A stretch of 50,276 bases of DNA, from the NCBI GenBank assembly GCA_012728855.1, contig JAAYEH010000535.1, positions 1-50,276 of the forward strand, read 5' to 3'. Below, one piece after another: positions 16,982 to 25,544 of this stretch (positions within the stretch are counted from its first letter, which is position 1; the number at the start of each line of letters is the position of its first letter). The notes under the pieces are model-generated. The model was not told the DNA's origin. It saw only the letters and a program-made list of their open reading frames with translations, and did not search any database. The position numbers and the translations under genes were made by a program. Source of the stretch: Rhodopirellula sp. GTDB lineage: Bacteria > Planctomycetota > Planctomycetia > Pirellulales > Thermoguttaceae.

Positions 16982-17403
16982 GTGGTCATCATCCGTAGCG
17001 TCAGCGTCAGCACGCTGGTGAACTGCCGCAGCTCGCCCAGGTGCTCCTGCGAGTAGATGGGCGTGTTCTCCGTCTTGACCCACGCCGCGTCGCCGAACTG
17101 TCGCGTGGTCCGCACGAACTCCGCGATCTCCTGCACGAGGCCCATCAACTCGTCGAGCTCCGCGTCGTCGCCGGTGGCCAGTTTCTTCTGCACGCCGATT
17201 TCGATCTGCACGTCGCTCTGCGCCACGCCGCGCCCGGCAGTGATCAGCTCTTGGCCCTTGGGCACCACGGTGACGTGCAGGTCCTTCATCTCCTGAAGGT
17301 CGAACGCCGCTCGATACGCGCGCTCGGCCGTGAACGGCTGACTGAAAGTCTGGTTGTTCAGGGCCGCGACGACGGCGTCCGCGATGTCTGCAATCAGTGC
17401 CAC
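16978..17403 (-). CDS. Putative tail terminator protein
   Basis: A 141-aa protein between the unknown gene at 17403 and the gp10-like gene, overlapping both by 1-4 bases. The layout (N-terminal helix IADIADAVVAALNNQTFSQP, central strands with VVPKGQEL, then ELMGLVQEIAEFVRT) resembles small tail-terminator or minor-tail U-type proteins that cap the tail tube. The assignment rests on position, size and general pattern. Confidence 0.6.
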   Translation of the reverse strand: MALIADIADAVVAALNNQTFSQPFTAERAYRAAFDLQEMKDLHVTVVPKGQELITAGRGVAQSDVQIEIGVQKKLATGDDAELDELMGLVQEIAEFVRTTRQFGDAAWVKTENTPIYSQEHLGELRQFTSVLTLTLRMMTT

Positions 17404-17750
17404 TACGTTCCCCTCGCTGCGACAAGAGCATCTGCCAGCCAGTCAACAGCGGCCATCTCGGTCGTGTCGAGCTGGTCGAGCACGTCACGCATGGGCATGC
17501 CGCCGTCGACCGACGCCTTGACCGATTGGGCCGTTACCGCCAGGCGCGATCCCTCGATAAAGGCGGGTCGCTTGTCGTCCGGCACGGCGTTAACGCGGTC
17601 GATGTGCGCCTGCGCGGCCGCCCGCTGTTCGGGCGTCATGGCATCCAGCCGCGCCTGGCGCTTGGCTTCGAGATCAGCCTTTCGCTGCGCCGGGGTGCGG
17701 TTCAACCGGTCTTGCACTTCCTGCGGGATGTTGGGATTCAATGGGGGCAT
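17403..17750 (-). CDS. Small helical phage protein
   Basis: A 115-aa charged helical protein (AQRKADLEAKRQARLDAMTPEQ) with no recognised family. ATG at 17750 has GAGGTG upstream; the stop shares a base with the next gene. It lies in the neck-tail gene block, so an assembly chaperone or connector role is possible but unsupported. Confidence 0.6.
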   Translation of the reverse strand: MPPLNPNIPQEVQDRLNRTPAQRKADLEAKRQARLDAMTPEQRAAAQAHIDRVNAVPDDKRPAFIEGSRLAVTAQSVKASVDGGMPMRDVLDQLDTTEMAAVDWLADALVAARGT

Positions 17751-17758
17751 TGTTCACC

Positions 17759-18601
17759 TCACGCGACGAGCGCCTTGCTGAAGCCGTACGCGCGGTCCAG
17801 CACGAACACGGGGTTGTCGTTGAAATCGAGGATGCGCCCTTCACGGCGGAACATCACGATCTTCCCGCCGCCGGTCATCTTTCCGCCGACACGGATGTCC
17901 TTGTAAACGTTCATCAGGGCACCGCTCATAACGTACAACAGCCCCGTGCTGGCGATGCCGAGATAGCCGAACACCTCGCACAGGGAGCCGAACGACATGA
18001 AGAACGTGCCGTACGCGAAAGACGCACCGCTGTCCTCAATCGTGAACACCGTGCCGTTGTCGTAGATACTCAAGTACCCGCCGTTTTCGATGCTGAAGTC
18101 GTCTCGGATCGTGGCCTGGCTGCTGAATTCGACGTAGCACGTGCCATAGATCTGTACCGTGCCACCGACCTCCAACGTCAAGAAGCCGGAACTGAACAGG
18201 TCCGTAAGGCTCCCCGATTCCAAGGTCATCTGCCCCTGGATGATCACCGTCCCGCTGGAGGCAAGGTAGAAGTTGGTCGTGACCGTCAGCGTCGCGCCGG
18301 GATCGATGGTCAGTTCGGCCGCGCCATAGATATAGAGGTAGTTGCCTTCGACGATCAGGCTACCGAGGACGAGGACCTCGCTGTTATAGGCGCTGAGCGT
18401 GCCCTGAATCCTGAGCGTACCGCCAGCCAGCACGGAAATGAGGCGCCCCGAGCCAAGCGTCGCGGACTGGCCGGACGCGAACGTGACCTCGTGCGTGGCG
18501 GCAATGACGACGTCGTCCACGCTGAGATTGGGAACGGCGCCCTGATCCCAGGTGGTAGCGCTTTGCCAGCTGCCAGTCTGGATGCTCGTAAAGACGGCCA
18601 C
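17759..18601 (-). CDS. Beta-helix repeat protein in neck-tail operon
   Basis: A 280-aa protein made almost entirely of short repeated turns of Gly/Thr/Ser/Val strands (for example ISVLAGGTLRIQGTL and ELTIDPGATLTV), the pattern of a right-handed parallel beta-helix or G8-like domain. The N-terminal WQSATTWDQGAVPNLSVDDV resembles the start of G8-type carbohydrate-linked modules. GTG start at 18601. Proteins like this form virion surface spikes or decoration. It is unusual to find one between head and tail-terminator genes rather than at the distal tail. Confidence 0.7.
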   Translation of the reverse strand: MAVFTSIQTGSWQSATTWDQGAVPNLSVDDVVIAATHEVTFASGQSATLGSGRLISVLAGGTLRIQGTLSAYNSEVLVLGSLIVEGNYLYIYGAAELTIDPGATLTVTTNFYLASSGTVIIQGQMTLESGSLTDLFSSGFLTLEVGGTVQIYGTCYVEFSSQATIRDDFSIENGGYLSIYDNGTVFTIEDSGASFAYGTFFMSFGSLCEVFGYLGIASTGLLYVMSGALMNVYKDIRVGGKMTGGGKIVMFRREGRILDFNDNPVFVLDRAYGFSKALVA

Positions 18602-18609
18602 GACTGCTC

Positions 18610-18972
18610 CTACGCAAAAATCCGGTACACGACGCCCTGGTTGTTTACGACCACCCGCACGAACACCTTGTTCGCGTCATCGATGCGGATGACGACGCCC
18701 TCGTAGTTGCTGGGAAGGATCGGGATGTTCTGCCCAGCGGAGTCGCCGATGAAGCACGGGGCGGTGTTCTGCGGGTTGCCGTTGTTGTCCACGCGGGCCC
18801 CAATCCACACGAACCGGCACGGCGTGGACGTCGCCACCAGCGCCTGCGGCGTGGCCGCGGAGGGCACGGTCTTGGTTCCCCCGATGAACGAGGCACATCC
18901 GGCCACGTCGAACAGCGGTGCGCCATTCGCTCCGACTTCCACGTCCAGCGAGTTGAGCCAGCGCCTCGGCAC
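18610..18972 (-). CDS. Small structural protein, unknown
   Basis: A 120-aa beta-rich protein ending NNQGVVYRIFA. The GTG at 18972 is preferred: GGAGG lies 5 bases before it, whereas the upstream TTG at 18984 falls inside that ribosome site. The centre (TPCRFVWIGARVDNNGNPQ) resembles small virion beta-sandwich proteins. It lies just before the beta-helix gene and may be its partner. Confidence 0.55.
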   Translation of the reverse strand: MPRRWLNSLDVEVGANGAPLFDVAGCASFIGGTKTVPSAATPQALVATSTPCRFVWIGARVDNNGNPQNTAPCFIGDSAGQNIPILPSNYEGVVIRIDDANKVFVRVVVNNQGVVYRIFA

Positions 18973-18973
18973 C

Positions 18974-19210
18974 TCAGCCTCCAATCACCAGCTTCCAGAC
19001 CGCCGCGACGGCCAGCGAAAGCACCGACGCGGTGATGATCCACAACAGCTTCGAGCGCACGGCCTCGGCCGATTCCAGCCGGTCGAGCCGAAGCAGAATC
19101 CCGAGCCTGCCGTTTCCGCGAATCGCCTCGTCGAGGCGGTCGAGCTTGGCGTGGATGGCCGCGAACTCGCGATGGCATGCGCATTCGTATTGACCGTTGT
19201 CGCCGCTCAC
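18974..19210 (-). CDS. Single-span membrane protein, XhlA/holin-like
   Basis: A 78-aa protein with an N-terminal Cys pair (CAC), an amphipathic coiled coil with heptads (IHAKLDRLDEAIRGNGRLG), and one C-terminal hydrophobic segment (LLWIITASVLSLAVAAVWKL). This layout matches XhlA-type haemolysin/holin accessory proteins, so a role in lysis or membrane attachment is plausible. ATG at 19210 overlaps the previous gene by 4 bases. No endolysin accompanies it. Confidence 0.65.
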   Translation of the reverse strand: MSGDNGQYECACHREFAAIHAKLDRLDEAIRGNGRLGILLRLDRLESAEAVRSKLLWIITASVLSLAVAAVWKLVIGG

Positions 19211-19590
19211 GGTGTTTCCTCATCAACCTGCTTGGCGTGAATCCGAAGCATCTTTCCGTGCGGGTCCGAGGGCCGGTAATGGCCCGCACCACCGAGGTCC
19301 AGTACCTCGAAGATCAGCACTTTCGTGCCGCTGGACACGCGAATCCGATCACCGACCTGCGGCTTGGTGATCGCAGCGCCGAGTACGAGCGCCTCGGCCG
19401 AGACGATGAAGTCCGTGGCCTTGGCCTGCACGATCACGCCGGCCTCGTCGGCGACCTCATAGGTCGTGGTCCCCAACGTGGCAGCGATGTCGACCGAGTC
19501 GACGCCGCGCTGATACGTCACGGTGCGCGACAGGTGCGTCTGCCGCATCCCGTCCAGCCACGCGGTGCCTTGTTCAAGCAGGTCGACCAT
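19207..19590 (-). CDS. Putative neck / head-completion protein
   Basis: A 127-aa protein next to the decoration protein. It has a helical start (MVDLLEQGTAWLDGMRQ), then strands with VTYQRG, DFIVSAEAL and a Gly-rich turn LGGAGHYRPSD, a pattern seen in head-tail adaptor proteins of siphoviruses. ATG at 19590 is used; a TTG immediately before it is also in frame. Adjacent genes abut within a few bases. Confidence 0.6.
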   Translation of the reverse strand: MVDLLEQGTAWLDGMRQTHLSRTVTYQRGVDSVDIAATLGTTTYEVADEAGVIVQAKATDFIVSAEALVLGAAITKPQVGDRIRVSSGTKVLIFEVLDLGGAGHYRPSDPHGKMLRIHAKQVDEETP

Positions 19591-19593
19591 CAA

Positions 19594-19938
19594 TTACGCG
19601 CCGAGACTGGGAGTCACGAGAACCCGTACTGTTGGATCAGCAGCTGCAGCCGGACGCACCGTCGCACCGAGCGGCTGATTGGGCGCAGTAGGAGTCGCCG
19701 TCGCTACTCCCGCAATGGGGTCCCAATAGACGGATTCTCCGAAATCTTCGACGAAAGCTACGCCGGCTTCTTTCGGAAAATCAATAATGCCTCTGACTCT
19801 CAGCGCACCGAGCGTGTTGGCCGGGATCGGCCTCATAGCCACACCGATCAGGATGCCTTGTGCCACCACATCACCGGCAGCCAGGTCGACACCGGGTGTG
19901 TAGTCGATGCTGTCACCTTCTTGTACGAACGTTGCCAT
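19594..19938 (-). CDS. Capsid decoration protein, DUF2190-like
   Basis: A 114-aa protein. The start MATFVQEGDSIDYTPG and the pattern AAGDVVAQGILIGVAMRPI match DUF2190, small trimeric proteins that decorate and stabilise the expanded capsid. It lies 27 bases downstream of the capsid gene, its usual place. ATG at 19938 with GGAGTGATCC upstream. Confidence 0.85.
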   Translation of the reverse strand: MATFVQEGDSIDYTPGVDLAAGDVVAQGILIGVAMRPIPANTLGALRVRGIIDFPKEAGVAFVEDFGESVYWDPIAGVATATPTAPNQPLGATVRPAAAADPTVRVLVTPSLGA

Positions 19939-19965
19939 GTTGGATCACTCCTTTGATTGCAAGGC

Positions 19966-22101
19966 CTACGCCTCGCCCTTGCTCTTGATCCCGCCGCGCG
20001 GCTCCTGAAGCGCGACGCCGAAGTCGTGGTAGCCGCGCATCTGCACGCCCAGCACATGGAAGTCAGCCTCGGCCGTTTCGATCGTGGGCGACTCCTGACC
20101 ATTGAGGAACGCGACTTCGATAACCGGCAGGTCGGTCGGGTCGGCCAGCAGATACCACGCCTTGTCCGAGAACCCCGTGTACTGCGTGTTCGACAGGTAG
20201 CGGCTCACCTCGACGCGGAACTTGCCCGCGTGCGGGTTGGCCACCGGGTATTTCGTCGAAGCCGTCGTGTCGCGGATCTCCAGCGACTTGAACAGCATCG
20301 TGCCCATCGCGCTGAGCGCCGTGGGCACCAGGATGACCTGCGGCATGATGCCGACCGGCTTGCCGTCCGGGTCGACCTGCTCCAGGAAGGCGACCTCGGC
20401 CTTCGTCAGGCCGTCGATGCTCAACACCGTGTCGGCGCCGGTCAGGTAGTTGTTGTTGCCGGCGGCGAAGAACGCCGCGTTGTTCATGAAGACCGACCAG
20501 AAGACGTCGTTGATCTTCAGGCCCGAGCCGCGACCGAGCTTGCGGGGCACCGTCGTGATCGCGCCGAGGTCGTCGTTGATGATGTCGCGGCGGTCGATGG
20601 AGAGCAGCAGACCGTACGTGTCGGCCTTGTTGGTATACGCGGTCTCGCCGAGCGTCCCATGCTTGAGTTCGCCGCCCGGGGCGACCTTCTCGTACTGGTC
20701 CTTGCCGACCAAGCGGTAGCTGGTGACGGTCTTGAAGTCGCTGACGTTGCGGACGGACGTAATGTTCCGCCACGTCCGCTCGACGCTGAAGAAACCTTCC
20801 AACAAGAACTTGTTGGCGACGTTGCTGAGGATCCCGCCGATGTCGATCGTCGAGAACGCGGCCTGAATGTTCTGGCCGAACGCGAAGCGCAGCACGCTGC
20901 GGCTGTCGCGGAAGTTGCGACCGGTGTACCCGTTGGCCCACGCGGCTTCGAGCAGGAGCTCCTGCAATCCGATGCCGCCTCGAAACCGCTTCGACGCCGC
21001 TTCGAGCGTCTTCTCGTCGTAAAGCTCCTCGACCTTGGCAGACTTCCCCGTGAGCATGCACGCCGCTTCCAGGACCTGGCCGCCCATCGCGTTTTCGACG
21101 GCGTGAATGGCCGGCGCTTTGGGGCGCGACGCGCGCAGCTTCTCGAGTTCGGTCTTCTCCTCGGTCCAGCCCTCGGCGATGGCCTGCTCCTCGATCTGGG
21201 GGAACTTGCCGGCGCAGATGCGCCGGATGGCGCCGATGCGCTTCGTTTCCGCGAGGGCCTGAGCGCGGAGTTCGCCAACGGGGTTGACCTGGGTGTCAGG
21301 CGAGCCAGCGGACGGGTTGGCCTCCGTGCCATTCCCGTCCGCCTGCGTATCGCGCGTCGGCTCCGGCGCCGTCGTGTCGTCGGTCTGCGTGACCTGCGTA
21401 TCGTTCGTGTCATCCATGAGAGAACTCTCCTGAGAAAGCTGCGCCGCGATGGTCGCGGTGGTGTTCGTGTCTGCGCCGAGGTCGACGAAACTGATTTCAC
21501 CCAGCACCGTCCGCCGGGCGACGTAGATCGGGCCTTCAAAGGTCCTGCCGTTGACAGTCGTGCTCTTGCCGTTCCGCACGAACTCGGCCTGGGCGACCTG
21601 GGCGCCGAGCGACGCCTGCCAGGGAAAGCCGCGCTTCCCGCTGGCGACGACCTCGCGGGCCGCGGCGGTATCGCGGGAAACGATGCCCTCCGCAATCAGC
21701 CGTCCCGCCTCGACGGCGATGCGCTCCGTGTGGCCGACGCCCTGGTACATGCTGTGGCCGAAGCGGACAGGCCGCCGCTGCGATGGGATCGAAAGTCCGT
21801 CGAGGTCGACCACGACGGGAAAGCGCCAGCCGTCGATGCGCATGGCCTCGCCGGTGTAGGCGATCATGGTGAAACGCGGGATGGACTCTGCGTCGCCTTC
21901 GGCCGCGAGCGCCACAAGCGAGATGTTGCCCGGCAGACACCGCAGCTCGATCTGCCCGCGCGCCGGAAGATCGGCCTGCCGTTGGCAGACGGCCAGTCGT
22001 TGGTTGGAATCAGGAAACTCGCGCTTCATGTCGTCGTTCTCCATACAACGCTGCACGAAAGACTCGTGCCCTTCACCGTCGTGTCGCCTCGGCAACGGCA
22101 T
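19966..22101 (-). CDS. Prohead protease-major capsid protein fusion
   Basis: A 711-aa protein combining two phage functions usually on separate genes. Residues about 30-230 form a caudovirus prohead protease-like domain with a candidate catalytic His in RFGHSMYQ and Ser in PWQASLGAQ. A low-complexity Asp/Thr-rich linker (about 230-275) follows, then a capsid part from about 290, including FFSVERTWRNITSVRNVSDF and the C-terminal GYHDFGVALQEPRG. The N-terminal RCM-EFP-R-AVC motif is common in such proteins. The protease probably frees the capsid subunit during assembly. ATG at 22101 overlaps the portal gene by 29 bases. Confidence 0.88.
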   Translation of the reverse strand: MPLPRRHDGEGHESFVQRCMENDDMKREFPDSNQRLAVCQRQADLPARGQIELRCLPGNISLVALAAEGDAESIPRFTMIAYTGEAMRIDGWRFPVVVDLDGLSIPSQRRPVRFGHSMYQGVGHTERIAVEAGRLIAEGIVSRDTAAAREVVASGKRGFPWQASLGAQVAQAEFVRNGKSTTVNGRTFEGPIYVARRTVLGEISFVDLGADTNTTATIAAQLSQESSLMDDTNDTQVTQTDDTTAPEPTRDTQADGNGTEANPSAGSPDTQVNPVGELRAQALAETKRIGAIRRICAGKFPQIEEQAIAEGWTEEKTELEKLRASRPKAPAIHAVENAMGGQVLEAACMLTGKSAKVEELYDEKTLEAASKRFRGGIGLQELLLEAAWANGYTGRNFRDSRSVLRFAFGQNIQAAFSTIDIGGILSNVANKFLLEGFFSVERTWRNITSVRNVSDFKTVTSYRLVGKDQYEKVAPGGELKHGTLGETAYTNKADTYGLLLSIDRRDIINDDLGAITTVPRKLGRGSGLKINDVFWSVFMNNAAFFAAGNNNYLTGADTVLSIDGLTKAEVAFLEQVDPDGKPVGIMPQVILVPTALSAMGTMLFKSLEIRDTTASTKYPVANPHAGKFRVEVSRYLSNTQYTGFSDKAWYLLADPTDLPVIEVAFLNGQESPTIETAEADFHVLGVQMRGYHDFGVALQEPRGGIKSKGEA

Positions 22102-23575
22102 CGGTCTCGTCTTCCTCTTCGCGCTCGTCGTCTTCGTTTTCCGATGGCGCGGCAGCTGGTGCCGGCGTCGTCGCCAAACCCAACTCGCGCATCAGCGCGA
22201 CCTCGCGGGCCCGCTGGCGAAGCTCGCTTTCCCAGTCCAGGCCGCACTTCGCAAACTCAGCGGCAAGCGTCGTCGTATTGCTTTGGAGTCTCGTCGATTG
22301 CGCGTTCGCTTCCTTGGCCGGATCGACGTGCTCGAACCCATCCCAGAACCATTGGTGCGGAAACTCGGCGTCGAGCGTTCGCACTGATTGCGGCAGATAC
22401 CCTTCGATCAGCACTGCCTCGTCGATCCACGCTTTGAGAATCCGATCGAGAACGATGTCGGCAAGGTAGGCTTGGTCGATGCGGATGGCCTTGAAGAACG
22501 CCTGATGGTCGAGGCGCCCCGAGGCGTAGTTGTAGCCCGAGGAATTCCCTGCCGCGATGTTGAACGGCATGTTCAAACAACGCGCAATCTCGTTGATCAC
22601 CTCGTGCTTGAAGTCGCCGTACACGGTCGTCGGCTGTTCGGCCTTGACCTGGCTGATCTTCCAGCCGAAAGGCATGGTCATCCACGTGCCCCGATCCATC
22701 TCGACCATGTCCATCGGCTCGACCTGCGAGGCCTCGGCGTCGGCGGCCGCGTCGGTGTAGATCACGCCCGACGGCAGTGCTGCCTGCTCCGCAGCGCCCA
22801 GCACAGCCAGCGTGTAACGCCGCAACGTGGCAAACAGAGGCAGTGCCGGCGTGATCTCCGGAATGCCACGGCTCTGGCCCGGGCGCTCAGCGCGGAACAG
22901 GTGGATCACCGACTCGACCGGCATCACGTCGAACTCGATGCCGCCGGATCGCGGCACGGTGTTGTCGCCCGGATGCTGGCGGAGAACGTAGTAGGAGATT
23001 GGATTGCCGAACTCGTCGAACACGATGCCGTCGACGGCCTTCAGATCGCCGCGCGGCACCGGCCAGGGCGTAGCCACCTGATCCGCTTCGATCGGCCGCA
23101 CGTCGAGCTGCACCGGAGCATCGATCCGAGGGTTGGTCGCCAGCAAGGCGAAAACCTCACCCGATTCGCATTGCGCGATCCGCATGGTGCGGAGCTTGTG
23201 CGCCAGCCCGACTGCTTTGGCCCAACGGGAGAACTCCTTCTCGATGACGCGATTGGCCTCGGGGTCGTCGGTGAGCATCTGAAGCCGCGGCCCCGTTCCG
23301 ACGACGTAATTGGCCAGCGTGAGCACGATACCCTTGGCGTAGCTGTTGTTGGCGACCTCGTAACGCGCCCGGCTGCGCAGGATGCGCCGCACGTCCGCCC
23401 CGATCGCTGCGTTGGCCGACAGGTGATCGGCGTTGGCCCAGTGCCGGCGGTTCTCGTGGCTCGTCTGGGCGGCGTCATACTTGCCGCGCACGACGAGAAC
23501 GCGACCAGGCGCCGGACCGTTGGCCGCCGTCGCCTTCCGCGAACCAAGCTGTCGCAACCACTTCAGCACGTTCAA
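22073..23575 (-). CDS. Phage portal protein, lambda type
   Basis: A 500-aa portal protein that forms the DNA entry channel at one capsid vertex. Family features include SRARYEVANNSYAKGIVLTL near residue 70, HLFRAERPGQSRGIP near 225, and the conserved MPFNIAAGNSSGYNYASGRL near 350. The C-terminus is highly acidic (DEREEEDETD). The start is TTG at 23575, with a GGAG site 4-6 bases upstream; a GTG two codons later is also possible. Confidence 0.92.
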   Translation of the reverse strand: MNVLKWLRQLGSRKATAANGPAPGRVLVVRGKYDAAQTSHENRRHWANADHLSANAAIGADVRRILRSRARYEVANNSYAKGIVLTLANYVVGTGPRLQMLTDDPEANRVIEKEFSRWAKAVGLAHKLRTMRIAQCESGEVFALLATNPRIDAPVQLDVRPIEADQVATPWPVPRGDLKAVDGIVFDEFGNPISYYVLRQHPGDNTVPRSGGIEFDVMPVESVIHLFRAERPGQSRGIPEITPALPLFATLRRYTLAVLGAAEQAALPSGVIYTDAAADAEASQVEPMDMVEMDRGTWMTMPFGWKISQVKAEQPTTVYGDFKHEVINEIARCLNMPFNIAAGNSSGYNYASGRLDHQAFFKAIRIDQAYLADIVLDRILKAWIDEAVLIEGYLPQSVRTLDAEFPHQWFWDGFEHVDPAKEANAQSTRLQSNTTTLAAEFAKCGLDWESELRQRAREVALMRELGLATTPAPAAAPSENEDDEREEEDETDAVAEATRR

Positions 23576-23655
23576 GCTACTCCAGGTGTAATCACGATCG
23601 TCAAGAGCGGAGCGCGCGGTCGGTGCCGCGCGCTCCGCGCGTCGCCGACGTTACG

Positions 23656-23955
23656 CTACGGCTTGGCCGTCTCCGGCGGCGTGCTCTGGGCCACCTTCGC
23701 GCCCTGCTGGCCGACGAGCGTGTTCCCCAGCGCCTCCACGGTGTCCAGCTCGGTGAACGCCCGCGTGGCCGCTGCCGTGGCCGCCTGGGCGACAACCAGC
23801 GCATTCTGGAGCGCGTTCTCGGCGATGATGTTGAGTCGCGAGAGGTGCGATGCGTGCGCCTGCATCAACGATGCCCCGTAATGCGACGGAGCACCCGCGC
23901 CGATCTTGGTGTTCTCGTTTGCGACCGAATCGACCAATCCCTGATCCGCTGCCAT
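23656..23955 (-). CDS. RebB-like (R-body type) small protein
   Basis: A 99-aa, mostly helical, Ala-rich protein. The pattern LVDSVANENTKIGAGAPSHY followed by Gln/Ala-rich helices with AENALQNALVVAQAATAAAT resembles RebB 'killing trait' proteins, which share a DSVTQ-NTK-L-G-AP motif and Ala/Gln helices. RebB proteins build R-bodies in some bacteria. Here the gene is between portal and terminase, where a head-tail joining protein would be expected, so it may instead be a virion protein with a similar fold. ATG at 23955. Assignment is from pattern memory. Confidence 0.5.
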   Translation of the reverse strand: MAADQGLVDSVANENTKIGAGAPSHYGASLMQAHASHLSRLNIIAENALQNALVVAQAATAAATRAFTELDTVEALGNTLVGQQGAKVAQSTPPETAKP

Positions 23956-24059
23956 GACAACATCCTTTCCTGTGGCTATCTGCCTGCGACGCCGTCCCGA
24001 TACACATCGGGACCACGTAGCGCCGCGTCATGCTTGCCGTCGTCGGCACTTCGGTGCAT

Positions 24060-24254
24060 TCACACCGCCCCGGGCGGAACCACTTTCGTCATCCGCACGC
24101 CGAGCTTTTTCTTCGCCGCCTCCTTCGAGGACAGATACCGGTCCGCCTCGATCTGGTCCTTCAGATCGTGCTGCTCGACGGTCACCGAATCCGCCTGTGC
24201 GCGCTTCGGTCCCTGTGCGTTCTCGCGGATGTTCTGTTCGAGGTCCTCAGCCAT
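24060..24254 (-). CDS. Small head-region protein, unknown
   Basis: A 64-aa charged protein with the motif LKDQIEADRYLSSKEAAKKK and a C-terminal RMTKVVPPGAV. ATG at 24254 follows GAGGACACG. Short proteins with a DQI-ADRYL helix and a C-terminal PPG motif are often found just upstream of portal genes. The function is not known; a role as a small head-joining protein is possible. Confidence 0.6.
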   Translation of the reverse strand: MAEDLEQNIRENAQGPKRAQADSVTVEQHDLKDQIEADRYLSSKEAAKKKLGVRMTKVVPPGAV

Positions 24255-24315
24255 CGTGTCCTCACACCGATCTATATCTGCGGCACCGGCCAAACTGTCG
24301 CAGGCCGCCGGCGAA

Positions 24316-24387
24316 TTGCGGGAGCAGGACTCGAACCTGCAACCTCCGGGGCATGAACCCGGCACGCTTCCACTGCGCCATCCCGCC
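24316..24387 (-). tRNA. tRNA with CAU anticodon, initiator-like (fMet/Met)
   Basis: A complete 72-nt cloverleaf can be drawn on the minus strand: acceptor stem pairs 2-7, D stem GCGC, anticodon stem CCGGG/CCCGG with loop TTCATGC, T stem GCAGG/CCTGC with TTCGAGT loop. Three consecutive G-C pairs in the anticodon stem and an unpaired 1-72 (G-A) are initiator-tRNA features. The 11-24 pair is C-G rather than the usual initiator A-U, so it is atypical. CCA is not encoded. It sits inside the prophage and is therefore phage-borne. Ile2 (CAU) remains an alternative. Confidence 0.85.
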
Positions 24388-24620
24388 GTACCAGCCGGAC
24401 GCTCCAGAAGGCGAGGCCAAACAAAAACGCCGGGCAGGAGTGCAGCCCTGCACGGCGTGTCATCTGTTTGGAACGCGGTCCGCGGTGATCAGCCGCCGAC
24501 CGCTCGCCTCCGGGAAGACCCGGCCTGGTTGTCTACCTGATACTTACGCAGCCGACACGACGACTGCAACACAGTGGCCGGTGCTCAGCAAAGATTGTTA
24601 CACCGGTAGACCTTCGCAGA

Positions 24621-25544
24621 TCACGAGTGCCGCCACGGGCCGGGAGGTGTCCACGATCTGGAGAGGGATGCATCGCCAGCCGCGCTGCTCAGAACGGGCG
24701 CGACGAACTGAGCGATGACCTCAACAACCTCAGCGAAGTCCGCAGGGCGCTGGTCAGCATCGATCCGCCTCGCAAACGCCGACCATTGGGTACGCTTGGC
24801 GGCGTCGGACGCGAATTCGGGCGACAGCCCTGCGGGAAGCGCCGTTGGAACCGCTGTGCGTCTTCTGTCGAACGTCGCCCGGACGGCCTTCACCAGCATA
24901 TCGCCGTCGAAGGACATCGTTCGACTCAGCACATAGAGGTCGAAGAAGTCCTTCATCCGGCTGTTGGCCATGCCGAGCGCCACCATTGCCTCCAGCTTCT
25001 CGGCGATCACCGTCTCAGGCGGATAGGCCGCCATGACTGGCGGCGGAAGGTCCAGGAGCGGACCGAAGGTTGCCTCCGCCGGGCCGGGCGTGATCACATC
25101 GCCAAAGCCCACGTCGACTTGAACGGGAATCCTGGCCGACCCGAGGTAGCCGGTGAGCTTAATGCGAATGCCCTGATAGATGTTGTCTTCTCGAATCTCC
25201 TCGGCCCGAACCGACGCGGAGTCGTATCGCATCCCATCCGGTTCGACCGTAGCATCGCAGACCTCCCGGAAAACCTTCCGCAGATCATCCACGCTCGGAT
25301 TGCCAGCGCCCAACAGGTCCACGTCGATCGTCGGCCGATGCGGCTTGTCCATCCAGATGGCGAACAGCACCGCCCCTTTCAGCGTGAAGCGCGATGCATA
25401 AGGCGTGCAGGTGAGTCGATACAGGTATCGCTCGATGGCGTAGCGCGTCAGGAGCACATTGAAATCCTCGCCGCTCTGCTTGCAGCGATTCATCAGCCGC
25501 TGTTTGACTGATTGGGCGAGGGGGTCTTTCGGATGTCGGGTCAT
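24621..25544 (-). CDS. abiEii: AbiEii/AbiGii-type nucleotidyltransferase toxin
   Basis: A 307-aa protein of the AbiEii family. The nucleotidyltransferase motif is seen in FTLKGAVLF followed by RPTIDVDLL at about residue 70-78, and a second conserved patch PPETVIAEKLEAMVALG with KDFFDLYVL about 100 residues further on. AbiEii toxins arrest growth by modifying tRNA or nucleotides, giving abortive infection. Its ATG overlaps the antitoxin stop (ATGA) so both are made from one transcript. It sits between terminase and portal genes, an unusual location for a defence cassette. Confidence 0.9.
   Translation of the reverse strand: MTRHPKDPLAQSVKQRLMNRCKQSGEDFNVLLTRYAIERYLYRLTCTPYASRFTLKGAVLFAIWMDKPHRPTIDVDLLGAGNPSVDDLRKVFREVCDATVEPDGMRYDSASVRAEEIREDNIYQGIRIKLTGYLGSARIPVQVDVGFGDVITPGPAEATFGPLLDLPPPVMAAYPPETVIAEKLEAMVALGMANSRMKDFFDLYVLSRTMSFDGDMLVKAVRATFDRRRTAVPTALPAGLSPEFASDAAKRTQWSAFARRIDADQRPADFAEVVEVIAQFVAPVLSSAAGDASLSRSWTPPGPWRHS

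Noticed and set aside
19957..22437. Plus-strand frame of about 826 codons over the capsid fusion and portal
   Set aside because: Antisense shadow of the protease-capsid fusion and the end of the portal gene; Arg/Ala-rich and without family features.
22388..23881. Plus-strand frame of about 497 codons over the portal gene
   Set aside because: Antisense to a clear portal protein; composition is that of a GC-rich shadow.
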